A DNA stretch of 64,000 nt, taken from positions 1 through 64,000 of the forward strand of contig NZ_JASHKR010000014.1 in the NCBI RefSeq assembly GCF_030056815.1. Reading direction: 5' to 3'. This stretch comes from Rhodococcus sp. IEGM 1379 (lineage in GTDB: Bacteria > Actinomycetota > Actinomycetes > Mycobacteriales > Mycobacteriaceae). The notes below the pieces were generated by a model, which made no database searches, was not told where the DNA came from, and saw only the letters and a list, made by a program, of their open reading frames with translations. Each line of letters starts with the position of its first letter. Positions within the stretch are counted from its first letter, which is position 1. Shown piece after piece: positions 34,982 to 42,315 of the stretch. The translations under genes were made by a program, and so were the position numbers.

Positions 34982-36127
34982 CTACGCCCCGAATCCCTCG
35001 GTGAACGCGACTCGGTTGCGTTCTTCGTCTTCGCGGCGGCGTTGCTCGGCCAACTTGGCCACCACTTCGGAGCCGAGAATTCCGCCGATGACCGCGCCGT
35101 TGACATCAACGGCAACCCCGATCCCGGCCGGGGACGAGATTGCCGCGTCGAGAGCCTGACGCAGATCGCCGCCGGGTGCAAACAGGGAGCCTCCCGCCGA
35201 CGTCGATTGGGCAAGTGTCCGTCCCGCACGCAGTCCCTCGACACCGGTAACGTCAATCCATCCGTTGGGCACACCGGAATCGGTGACGACGAGCACCCAT
35301 TCGCCCAATTCGAGTCGCAGAGACTTCAATTCGTTCTCCGTGGCAGTGCGGACGGAATGCACCGGCACTTCGTCGGCCGCCCGGAACGACAATCCGCGGT
35401 AGCCGCGATCACGTCCGACAAATCCGGCCACAAAATCCGTGGCCGGAGCGGCCAGAACGTCACGCGGCGCAGCAACCTGTTGGAGGTGCCCACCGGGACC
35501 GAACACTGCGATGTGGTCGCCGAGTTTGACGGCCTCGTCGATGTCGTGGGTGACAAAGACGATGGTCTTCTTCAATTCGCTCTGCAACCTGAGCATCTCG
35601 GTTTGCAGATCCTCACGGACCACCGGATCGACTGCGCTGAATGGTTCGTCCATCAACAGAATCGGGGGATCGGCAGCAAGAGCACGAGCCACCCCCACCC
35701 GTTGCTGCTGCCCGCCGGACAACTGGCCCGGATAGCGCGTGGCGAGTGAAAGATCCAGCCCCACCCGTTCCAGGACACCAAGCGCGGCTTTGCGTGCGGC
35801 GCGACGAGATTCGCCCTGAAGCACTGGAACCGTCGCGACATTGTCGATGACCGTGCGATGCGGAAGTAACCCGGCATTCTGAATGACGTACCCGATGCCG
35901 AGTCTCAGTTTCACCGCATCGGTCTGCGTGATGTCACGGCCGTCGACAATGATCTTTCCCGCTGTGGGCGTGATCATGCGATTGATCATGCGCATGGACG
36001 TCGTCTTGCCGCATCCGGACGGGCCGACAAAAACCGTGAACGATTCCGCCTCGATGGTGAGATTGAGTCGATCCACGGCAATGGTGCCGTCCGGATACTG
36101 CTTCGTGACACCCTCGAAGTTGATCAC
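34982..36127 (-). CDS. osmoprotectant ABC transporter ATP-binding protein with CBS region
   Basis: 381 residues. Walker A GPSGCGKTT near residue 36, signature LSGGQQQRVG near 137, Walker B ILLMDEP near 157 and the H-loop VTHD near 196. The C-terminal 130 residues form a CBS-like region, partly degenerate (WIDVTGVEGLRAG), of the type that senses ionic strength in OpuA/OpuC. It starts four bases after the binding-protein gene. Compatible-solute uptake (glycine betaine, choline, ectoine) is inferred from family. Confidence 0.9.
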   Translation of the reverse strand: MINFEGVTKQYPDGTIAVDRLNLTIEAESFTVFVGPSGCGKTTSMRMINRMITPTAGKIIVDGRDITQTDAVKLRLGIGYVIQNAGLLPHRTVIDNVATVPVLQGESRRAARKAALGVLERVGLDLSLATRYPGQLSGGQQQRVGVARALAADPPILLMDEPFSAVDPVVREDLQTEMLRLQSELKKTIVFVTHDIDEAVKLGDHIAVFGPGGHLQQVAAPRDVLAAPATDFVAGFVGRDRGYRGLSFRAADEVPVHSVRTATENELKSLRLELGEWVLVVTDSGVPNGWIDVTGVEGLRAGRTLAQSTSAGGSLFAPGGDLRQALDAAISSPAGIGVAVDVNGAVIGGILGSEVVAKLAEQRRREDEERNRVAFTEGFGA

Positions 36128-36131
36128 GTGG

Positions 36132-37064
36132 CTACGCGACCGGCTTGTCGAGGCCCTGTGCCGCTATCCAGGCCTTGGCTGCTGCAGCAGGTTCCGTCTT
36201 GGAATCACCCGATACCGACACGTTGAGAGCTAGCAGTTCCTCGGTGGTCAGTTTCGCCGAGACTGCGTCGAGAACCGCCGCGAGCTTGTCCGACGACGCC
36301 GAGGCCCGCAGGACCGGCACTACATTCTGAGCCGGAAAGTTGTTCTTAGGATCTTCGAGAACAACAAAATTGTTGGCCGGAATGGATGCCGACGTGGTGA
36401 AGATGTTTGCAGCAGTGACGTCTCCCGACGCCAGAGCCTTGACCGTTGTCGGGCCGCCGCCGTCGGCGATCGGAACAAAATTGGACGCCGAAATGTCGAG
36501 GCCGTAATTGGCCTTCAATCCGGGCAACCCGACAGGCCTCTCCTGGAACTCCGCGGGAGCGCCGAACTTGACCTCCGCAGAGTGCGGCGCAAGATCGGCG
36601 ATCGTCTTCAGATTCCACTTGTCCGCGGTTTCCTTGGTCACGACGACGGCATCCTTGTCCTGCGCTGAGGCGGGTGTCGTGATGACCAGTTCGCTGCCCA
36701 GAGCAGCCGGGAGAGCCGCCAGGACATCCTCGGAACTGGTTGCGGTCGCAGCGGGATCGAGATACTGCAGAAGATTGCCCGTGTAATCGGGGATGAGAGT
36801 GATCGACCCGTCCTTCAATGCCGGAATGTACGCCTCACGACTACCGATGTTGAAGGAAGTAGAAACGTCGAAACCGTTGACTCGCAGCGCCTCGGCATAG
36901 ATATTGGCGATGGTTTCCGACTCCGTGAAGTTTGCCGAACCCACAACAATGGTGTTGGGATCGGGATTGCTGTCGCTACTGCCGCACGCGGTGAGAGCAG
37001 CGAGTGACAGAACTGTGGCCGCTGCTACGAGCAGACGGTTGGAACGAAATCGTGAGGTGCGCAT
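36132..37064 (-). CDS. osmoprotectant ABC transporter substrate-binding lipoprotein (ProX/OpuCC-like)
   Basis: 310 residues from the ATG at 37064. Lipoprotein signal LSLAALTAC with the lipobox Cys near residue 24, followed by NTIVVGSANFTESETIANIYAEAL, the start of the OpuAC/ProX fold, and later LIPDYTGNLLQYLDP, a ligand-pocket segment. First gene of the operon. A divergent lipoprotein of the same fold begins 152 bases away at 37217. Confidence 0.9.
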   Translation of the reverse strand: MRTSRFRSNRLLVAAATVLSLAALTACGSSDSNPDPNTIVVGSANFTESETIANIYAEALRVNGFDVSTSFNIGSREAYIPALKDGSITLIPDYTGNLLQYLDPAATATSSEDVLAALPAALGSELVITTPASAQDKDAVVVTKETADKWNLKTIADLAPHSAEVKFGAPAEFQERPVGLPGLKANYGLDISASNFVPIADGGGPTTVKALASGDVTAANIFTTSASIPANNFVVLEDPKNNFPAQNVVPVLRASASSDKLAAVLDAVSAKLTTEELLALNVSVSGDSKTEPAAAAKAWIAAQGLDKPVA

Positions 37065-37216
37065 GTGCGTCCTTCCGTGTTTCGGGCGTCGACAACCACT
37101 CCCGTCGCGACGCAGCCAACCGAGTGGCCACATCAGGACTGGTTACCGCGCATCGCCTGGCAAGTGTAACGATAGGTACCGACACGGCACGGGTTTCGAT
37201 CAGTGAGATAGGAAAT

Positions 37217-38128
37217 GTGAGGTATTCGGTGGCGAGCATGTGCACGAAGTTTTCGACTGTTGTTGCAGCAGTGCTGGTCCTGCCGATTCTGAGCGGGTGT
37301 ACCGACAGCAGTTCGGTGACGGAGAGCGCGGAAAGTACCGCTTCGCAGACGATTGTGGTCGCGGCGGGGTCGTCGCCGGAGAGTTCTGTGCTCGCGGAAG
37401 TATATGCAACCGTGCTCGCGTCGTCGGGGGTGCCCAGCCGCATCGAGATGCTCGGGGGCGATCGAAACGAATCACTTGCAGCCCTCGATGCTGCCCGCGT
37501 GACGTTGGTGCCCGAGTTCACAGGTTCGCTGCTCGCTCACTACGATCCCGCGAATACCGCTCGAGCCGCCGACGACGTCTTCGAGGCGCTGAGTCGTTCT
37601 CTGCCCGAGGGTCTTTCGGTATCCGACTACGCGAGCGCGGAAGACAGAGCTGTCGTGGCGCTCGAACGCGATTCGGCTGCGGCCACCGGAGTGAGAACTC
37701 TCGAGGCATTCGCACCGTCCTGCGCCGAAACCGTTGCCGTCGTATCGCCGCGATTTGTGGAAGACCGTGCGCCTGAACAATTGGCAGAAGGTGTGGACTG
37801 CACTTTTGCGCGCGTCGACGTCTCTGAATCTGCCGATGCGCAGGGAACTGCAGAATTGGGAACCACAGCGTTCGGAACCACAACGCTGTCGGCGCTCGCG
37901 CAGTCCCACTCCGTCACAGTTCTGGCCGATACCGATCACGTTCTGGCAGCACAGAATGTCGTTCCGCTCTTTCGCACCGGTGCCTTGGATGACACTGCCG
38001 TCAAGGCGTTGAGTGTTGTCGCGGGCGAGCTGTCCACAACCGACCTGGCCGCAATGATCGAGCAGGTCAGAAGTGGTCAGGCTACGGCTAGCGCCGTTGC
38101 GCGAACGTGGTGGGATACACGTCAGTGA
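37217..38128 (+). CDS. orphan ProX-like lipoprotein, divergent from the osmoprotectant operon
   Basis: 303 residues with lipobox LPILSGC near residue 27. The fold is recognisably OpuAC-like: QTIVVAAGSSPESSVLAEVYA and TLVPEFTGSLLAHYDP correspond to the canonical TIVVGS..FTES and LIPDYTGNLL, but the FTES and other ligand residues are changed. No permease or ATPase goes with it. The GTG at 37217 follows AGGAAA; ATG at 37238 is an alternative. Its 3' end overlaps the convergent esterase gene by seven bases. It may act as a second receptor, a regulator or a binding protein for another ligand. Confidence 0.8.
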   Translation: MRYSVASMCTKFSTVVAAVLVLPILSGCTDSSSVTESAESTASQTIVVAAGSSPESSVLAEVYATVLASSGVPSRIEMLGGDRNESLAALDAARVTLVPEFTGSLLAHYDPANTARAADDVFEALSRSLPEGLSVSDYASAEDRAVVALERDSAAATGVRTLEAFAPSCAETVAVVSPRFVEDRAPEQLAEGVDCTFARVDVSESADAQGTAELGTTAFGTTTLSALAQSHSVTVLADTDHVLAAQNVVPLFRTGALDDTAVKALSVVAGELSTTDLAAMIEQVRSGQATASAVARTWWDTRQ

Positions 38129-39069
38129 GGCGTAGCGTCAGCTGGCGCGGTTGAACTTCCTTCGGAGTGACCAAGTTTCGATTCCAGGAACTGCCCGAGG
38201 TCGGCCACGGCATCTGCGGCTTCTTTGACGAGCGACGCCTGTGCGTGCGCGACGTGCCACAGTTTTGCGTATTCGACCAGTGAAACGTCGACGCCCGCGG
38301 CGACAAGTTTGTTGGTGAAAGCCACTACCTGCGGATACAGGACTTCTTCGCAACCGATGTGAATTCTTGTGGGCGGAAGTATTTCGAGGTTGCCGTGCAG
38401 GGGTGCGTATCCCGGATCGGTGCGCTCGCCTGTTCCGAGGTAGGCGTCGGCGGCATCGAACGACCAGGCGGTGTTGACCACCAGGTCGGCCTTCTTGCCG
38501 GCACTGCGATCGCCGGGGTCGACCCACGGTGAGATCAGGGCGAGTGCACCGGGGTGTACGCCGTGTCGTTCGATCAATCGAAGCGCGGTGGCCACAGCCA
38601 AACCGCCGCCGGCGCTGTCGCCGGCGATGGCCACACGCTGCGGTTCGTAGTCGAATTCGGTGACCAGTTGCATATAGGCGGAGACTGCGTCGTCGAGAGC
38701 CGCGGGATACGGATTCTCCGGCGCAAGCCGGTAGTCCACTGTGTAGACAGCACTGGAAGATTCGCGAGCGAGATGAGCAGCAAGAGATCGATGGGTGTTG
38801 GGAGAACCCAACGTGTACGCGCCGCCGTGCAGGTAGAGCACGGCCGTCGGGCGTTCGGTGGCACCCACCGTGATCTTCTCGGCGGGTCGGCAAGCCAGTT
38901 CCAACGGGCGCACTACCGCGCCCGCCGGAACCTGTTGCAGCGGAGCACCGGCCTCGAGCAAGGTTCTCTGAATCCGGTACGGCAGCCGCGAATTGAAAGC
39001 GAGGCGAAAATACGGCTTCAGCAAGAATGCGACTACGGGCAGCGGAAGAGTGAACGTGCTCACCGGCAA
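38122..39069 (-). CDS. alpha/beta-hydrolase, hormone-sensitive-lipase family esterase
   Basis: 315 residues. Oxyanion-hole motif LYLHGGAYTLGSPNTH near 79, nucleophile motif IAGDSAGGGLAVATAL near 148, and the late acidic/His residues in LIEY... and LWHVAHAQA. It resembles mycobacterial LipN/LipR-type esterases. Third gene of a monooxygenase-SDR-esterase operon, 23 bases after the SDR gene; hydrolysis of the ester made by the monooxygenase is inferred. Confidence 0.87.
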   Translation of the reverse strand: MPVSTFTLPLPVVAFLLKPYFRLAFNSRLPYRIQRTLLEAGAPLQQVPAGAVVRPLELACRPAEKITVGATERPTAVLYLHGGAYTLGSPNTHRSLAAHLARESSSAVYTVDYRLAPENPYPAALDDAVSAYMQLVTEFDYEPQRVAIAGDSAGGGLAVATALRLIERHGVHPGALALISPWVDPGDRSAGKKADLVVNTAWSFDAADAYLGTGERTDPGYAPLHGNLEILPPTRIHIGCEEVLYPQVVAFTNKLVAAGVDVSLVEYAKLWHVAHAQASLVKEAADAVADLGQFLESKLGHSEGSSTAPADATPH

Positions 39070-39092
39070 GGCTCCTGATTTCTGTGAAAGAT

Positions 39093-39923
39093 CTAGCTGG
39101 ACTTGGGCATCACGCGGCCGGCCACAAGGGCGACGATGCGCTGGTAACCCGAACCCACGAGCCGTACCCAGGCATCGAGAGCAATTGCGTCCATGCCGAT
39201 CAAGACTCGCGCCTTGCTCTTGCGCACGCCATTGACGATGGTTTTGGCAGCGTCTTCCGGAGTGGTTCGCGCGAGCTTACGGTCGAAGAGCTCGGAGAAC
39301 GCAGCGAGATCTTCGCCGGGTCCGGCAGTGGCGTTGCGGGCAATAGCGGTTTTGATTCCGCCGGGATGTACACACGTCACCTTGACCGGATGCTTCGCGA
39401 TCAGCATTTCCTGACGCAGTGACTCGGTGAAGCCGCGTACCGCGAACTTGGCTGCATTGTAGGCACTTTGGCCCGGCATCGACAGGATTCCGAACAAGCT
39501 GGACACGTTGACGATATGACCGTCGCCCGAAGCGATGATGTGCGGCAGGAATGCTTTGGTGCCGTTGACAACTCCCCAGAAATCGACGTCGATGACACGC
39601 TCGAAGTCCTTGAACTCCGACTTCTCGAAGGTGCCGTGGTAAGCGATGCCCGCGTTGTTGTAGATCTGGTTGACCTTGCCGTAATGAGCGACAACCGCGT
39701 CGGCATAGGCCAGGACCGCTTCGCGCTGCGTGACATCAAGGTGATCGGACTTGACCTCTGCGCCAATGGCTTCCGCCAGGCGGGCAGTCTCGGCGAGGCC
39801 GACGACGTCGACGTCGGAGATCGCCAATTTGGCACCTTGGCCGGCCAGATTGAGTGCGAGTGCGCGGCCGATTCCCGAGCCTGCTCCGGTGATGACTACA
39901 ACCTTGCCAACAAATTCGCTCAC
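39093..39923 (-). CDS. short-chain dehydrogenase/reductase
   Basis: 276 residues, classical SDR. Cofactor motif VITGAGSGIGRALALNL at residues 10-26, NNAGIAYHG near 90, and the catalytic YxxxK as QSAYNAAKFAVRG near 153-165. ISDVDVVG after strand 2 suggests NAD-type Asp preference. The GTG start overlaps the monooxygenase stop by four bases (39920-39923), so translation is coupled. It probably oxidises or reduces an alcohol or ketone in the same pathway. Confidence 0.88.
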   Translation of the reverse strand: MSEFVGKVVVITGAGSGIGRALALNLAGQGAKLAISDVDVVGLAETARLAEAIGAEVKSDHLDVTQREAVLAYADAVVAHYGKVNQIYNNAGIAYHGTFEKSEFKDFERVIDVDFWGVVNGTKAFLPHIIASGDGHIVNVSSLFGILSMPGQSAYNAAKFAVRGFTESLRQEMLIAKHPVKVTCVHPGGIKTAIARNATAGPGEDLAAFSELFDRKLARTTPEDAAKTIVNGVRKSKARVLIGMDAIALDAWVRLVGSGYQRIVALVAGRVMPKSS

Positions 39924-41497
39924 TGTACTACTGCCTTCTCGTCGTCGAGGTCGATCGTGGAGGTGATGGTGGTTCCGGTGACCGCCGGAAGGTCCGAGAT
40001 GCTGACACTACGGTACGCCGACAGGTCGAAATATTGTGTGGCCTTGCGGAACTGGAAGGTGAAGCCTGGCCACAGTGTGGTGTTGTTGCCATGCTTGTCC
40101 ATGTACCAGCTGGCGCAGCCGCCGTTACTCCAGACGCTCTTGGACATCGCGGCCTGCAGGTCCTTGTTGTACTTGTCCTGCTTGTCCTTGCGAACCTCGA
40201 CGGTGCCGATGTCGTACTTGTCGATGGTGGCGATGGCGTCGACGAGGTAGTTGATCTGCGACTCGATCATGAAGACCATGGACGAATGGCCGAGGCCGGT
40301 GTTGGGGCCCACGAGGAAGAACATGTTGGGGAAGTTTGCAACCGCGGCACCCTTGTAGCCCTGCATACCGGTCTCGTCGAAGACCTCGGCGAGCGAGCGG
40401 CCGTCCTTGCCGAAGATTCCGGCAAAGGTGGGGGAGTCGGTGACATGGAAGCCGGTGGCCACGACGATCGCATCGATCTCACGGGTGGTGCCAGTTTTGG
40501 ACACGATGCCGTTGGCGGTGACTTCCTCGATGCCTTCCGTCACCAGATCGACGTTGTCCTGAGCGAGGGTCGGGAAGTAGTTGTTGGAGATCAGCATGCG
40601 CTTGCAGCCGATCTGGAAGTTGGGCGTGACCTTCTTGCGAAGCGCCTTGTCCTTGATCTGGGCCTTGAGATGACGCTCGGCAGCAAACTGCAGAGGCTTC
40701 ATGAAAACCGGCGCTTTGGCGAGCCCGACAACCTGCGTCTCACGCATCCAGTAGATGCCCGTGCGGCACAGCTTCTGGAATCCGGGGACGTACTTGAACG
40801 CGAGGTGCTCGAGCTTGGTGTACTCGCGGTCTGCGCGAGGCAGGATCCACGGCGCGGTGCGCTGGTACACGTCGAGATGGGCGACCTTCTTACCGATTGC
40901 CGGCACGATCTGGATTGCCGACGCGCCCGTGCCGATGACGGCGACGCGCTTGCCGGCCAGATCGGCGTCGTGGTTCCACCGCGAGGAATGGAAGATCTCT
41001 CCCTTGAATCCTTCGATGCCCTTGATGTCCGGCAAGGACGGCTCGCACAGTGCGCCGACGGCCGAGACGACGATCTTGGCGACGAACTCACCCTTGGTGG
41101 TGCTGACGTGCCATTGCGACGATGCTTCGTCCCAACGCGCCGAGACGACGTCGCAGTCGAAAATGTGCTTGTCCAATACCTTGTAGCGGTTGGCTACGGA
41201 TTGGATGTACTTGTAGATCTCGGGCTGGGTGGAGAAGGAGCGCGTCCACTCGGGATTGAGCGCAAACGAGTAGGAGTACAGATGCGAGGGCACATCGCAG
41301 GCTGCTCCGGGATAGCTGTTGTCGCGCCAGGTACCGCCGACATCGCTGCCGCGCTCGACGACGACGTAATCGGTGATGCCGGCCTGGGCCAGTTTGATCG
41401 CCGCACCGAGGCCTGCGAAACCGCTGCCGATGATCAGTGTGTTGACGTAGCGCGTGTCCGCGGCAGATGCTGAAGTATCTGTAACTGGGAGACTCAT
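39920..41497 (-). CDS. flavin-containing Baeyer-Villiger-type monooxygenase
   Basis: 525 residues. The N-terminal FAD motif IIGSGFAGLGAAIKLAQAG and GGTWRDNSYPGAACDVPSH match the BVMO long fingerprint. The second fingerprint region reads FKGEIFHSSRWNHD, FxGxxxHxxxW followed by N rather than P. The NADPH motif VIGTGASAIQIVPAIG follows near 190. BVMOs convert ketones to esters with NADPH and O2. First gene of the operon; TATCGT (minus strand 41510-41505) lies seven bases before the ATG, so the mRNA is probably leaderless. The order recalls the M. tuberculosis mymA operon. Confidence 0.88.
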   Translation of the reverse strand: MSLPVTDTSASAADTRYVNTLIIGSGFAGLGAAIKLAQAGITDYVVVERGSDVGGTWRDNSYPGAACDVPSHLYSYSFALNPEWTRSFSTQPEIYKYIQSVANRYKVLDKHIFDCDVVSARWDEASSQWHVSTTKGEFVAKIVVSAVGALCEPSLPDIKGIEGFKGEIFHSSRWNHDADLAGKRVAVIGTGASAIQIVPAIGKKVAHLDVYQRTAPWILPRADREYTKLEHLAFKYVPGFQKLCRTGIYWMRETQVVGLAKAPVFMKPLQFAAERHLKAQIKDKALRKKVTPNFQIGCKRMLISNNYFPTLAQDNVDLVTEGIEEVTANGIVSKTGTTREIDAIVVATGFHVTDSPTFAGIFGKDGRSLAEVFDETGMQGYKGAAVANFPNMFFLVGPNTGLGHSSMVFMIESQINYLVDAIATIDKYDIGTVEVRKDKQDKYNKDLQAAMSKSVWSNGGCASWYMDKHGNNTTLWPGFTFQFRKATQYFDLSAYRSVSISDLPAVTGTTITSTIDLDDEKAVVQ

Positions 41498-41568
41498 GTA
41501 GGGAACGATAGGCCCTTATTGAGGAACGGTCAATAGCTTATTGACCAGTATTCAGTAGTCTGTCAATC
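41498..41568. promoter_or_regulatory. divergent promoter/operator of the monooxygenase operon and its TetR gene
   Basis: GGTCAATAGCTTATTGACC at 41528-41546 is an inverted repeat with 8-bp arms and a 3-base centre. The -10 boxes are TATCGT (minus, 41510-41505) for the monooxygenase and TAGTCT (plus, 41556-41561) for tetR, each seven bases before its ATG. The operator sits over both -35 regions. A partial half-site (ATTGAgg...GGTCAAT) overlaps on the left. Confidence 0.7.
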
Positions 41569-42198
41569 ATGGACGCAGCCAAGCGCACGCGACTGAGCCC
41601 TGATGAGCGCCGAGCTCAACTGATCGACCTCGGCGCTCGTATGTTGGCACAGCGACCACTCGAACAGATATCCGTCGAAGATATTGCCGATCAGGCCGGT
41701 GTCTCCCGGGGCCTGCTGTTCCACTACTTCGCGTCGAAAAGCGAGTTTCATCTGGCGATCGTTCGGCACACCAGTGGGCAGATGCTCGGCCGAACCGAAC
41801 CCACTGCGTCCGACAATCCGATTACGACGCTGAGATCAGTCCTGGCGTCGTACGTCGATTACGTGAGCGAGAACCGAAACACCTACGTCTCGTTGCTGCG
41901 AGGGACTGCCAGCGGTGACCCCCAGATGCGTGAGGTGTTCGAGCAGACCCGCGATGTCATGGCGGCGCGCACACTCGAACAGTTGCCCAAGATCGGACTG
42001 ACCCGCACCCCACAAGTGGAGCTTGCCGTGCGCGGTTGGATCGCCTTCGTGGAGGAGGCGACCATCAGTTGGCTGCGGGCGCCCGCCATCACCCGTGAAG
42101 AACTCATCGAACTCACAGTTCAAGCGCTACCCGCACTCGCCGGGGCTGCCCTTGGCTTCACTGCCGTGGCGGATCATCTTCCCCTCAGCACAACCTGA
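41569..42198 (+). CDS. TetR-family transcriptional regulator
   Basis: 209 residues. N-terminal helix-turn-helix: RRAQLIDLGARMLAQRPLEQ then VEDIADQAGVSRGLLFHYFASKSEF near 35-60. The C-terminal ligand domain is unassigned. It is divergent from the monooxygenase operon across a 71-base region with a 19-bp palindrome, so autoregulation and repression of that operon are expected. The inducer is probably a ketone, ester or fatty acid (inferred). Confidence 0.9.
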   Translation: MDAAKRTRLSPDERRAQLIDLGARMLAQRPLEQISVEDIADQAGVSRGLLFHYFASKSEFHLAIVRHTSGQMLGRTEPTASDNPITTLRSVLASYVDYVSENRNTYVSLLRGTASGDPQMREVFEQTRDVMAARTLEQLPKIGLTRTPQVELAVRGWIAFVEEATISWLRAPAITREELIELTVQALPALAGAALGFTAVADHLPLSTT

Positions 42199-42214
42199 CG
42201 TCGTGACAGAAAAA

Positions 42215-42252
42215 GCCGGGCCCCACACTCCTCGCGGAATGTGGGGCCCGGC
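42215..42252. terminator. bidirectional terminator between tetR and kgd
   Basis: GCCGGGCCCCACA pairs with TGTGGGGCCCGGC (13 bp) around a 12-base loop, with an A-run before it that becomes a T-run for minus-strand transcripts such as kgd. Confidence 0.82.
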
Positions 42253-42269
42253 CCTTGTACAGATTTGGC

Positions 42270-42315
42270 TGGTCGGCAGAAACGCCTCAGCTCAATTGGT
42301 CGGCAGGAACGCCTC
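42270..42315 (-). repeat. 19-bp duplication of the kgd C-terminal coding end
   Basis: TGGTCGGCAGGAACGCCTC (42297-42315), coding for the last residues of Kgd, recurs with one mismatch at 42270-42288, 27 bases away. On the minus strand this gives EAFLPTN-stop followed by a post-stop EAFLPTS in the same frame. Confidence 0.88.

Noticed and set aside
37065-37216. Extended N terminus of the orphan lipoprotein from 37004
   Set aside because: It would overlap the divergent binding-protein gene, and the lipoprotein signal begins cleanly at 37217.
40034-41473. 479-codon plus-strand frame opposite the monooxygenase
   Set aside because: It is the exact antisense of a well-supported BVMO gene and arises from GC-rich third positions. 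The same applies to long frames opposite kgd (43912-45204), malic enzyme (32306-33496), folP2 (4458-5477) and rseA/htrA (12237-13325).
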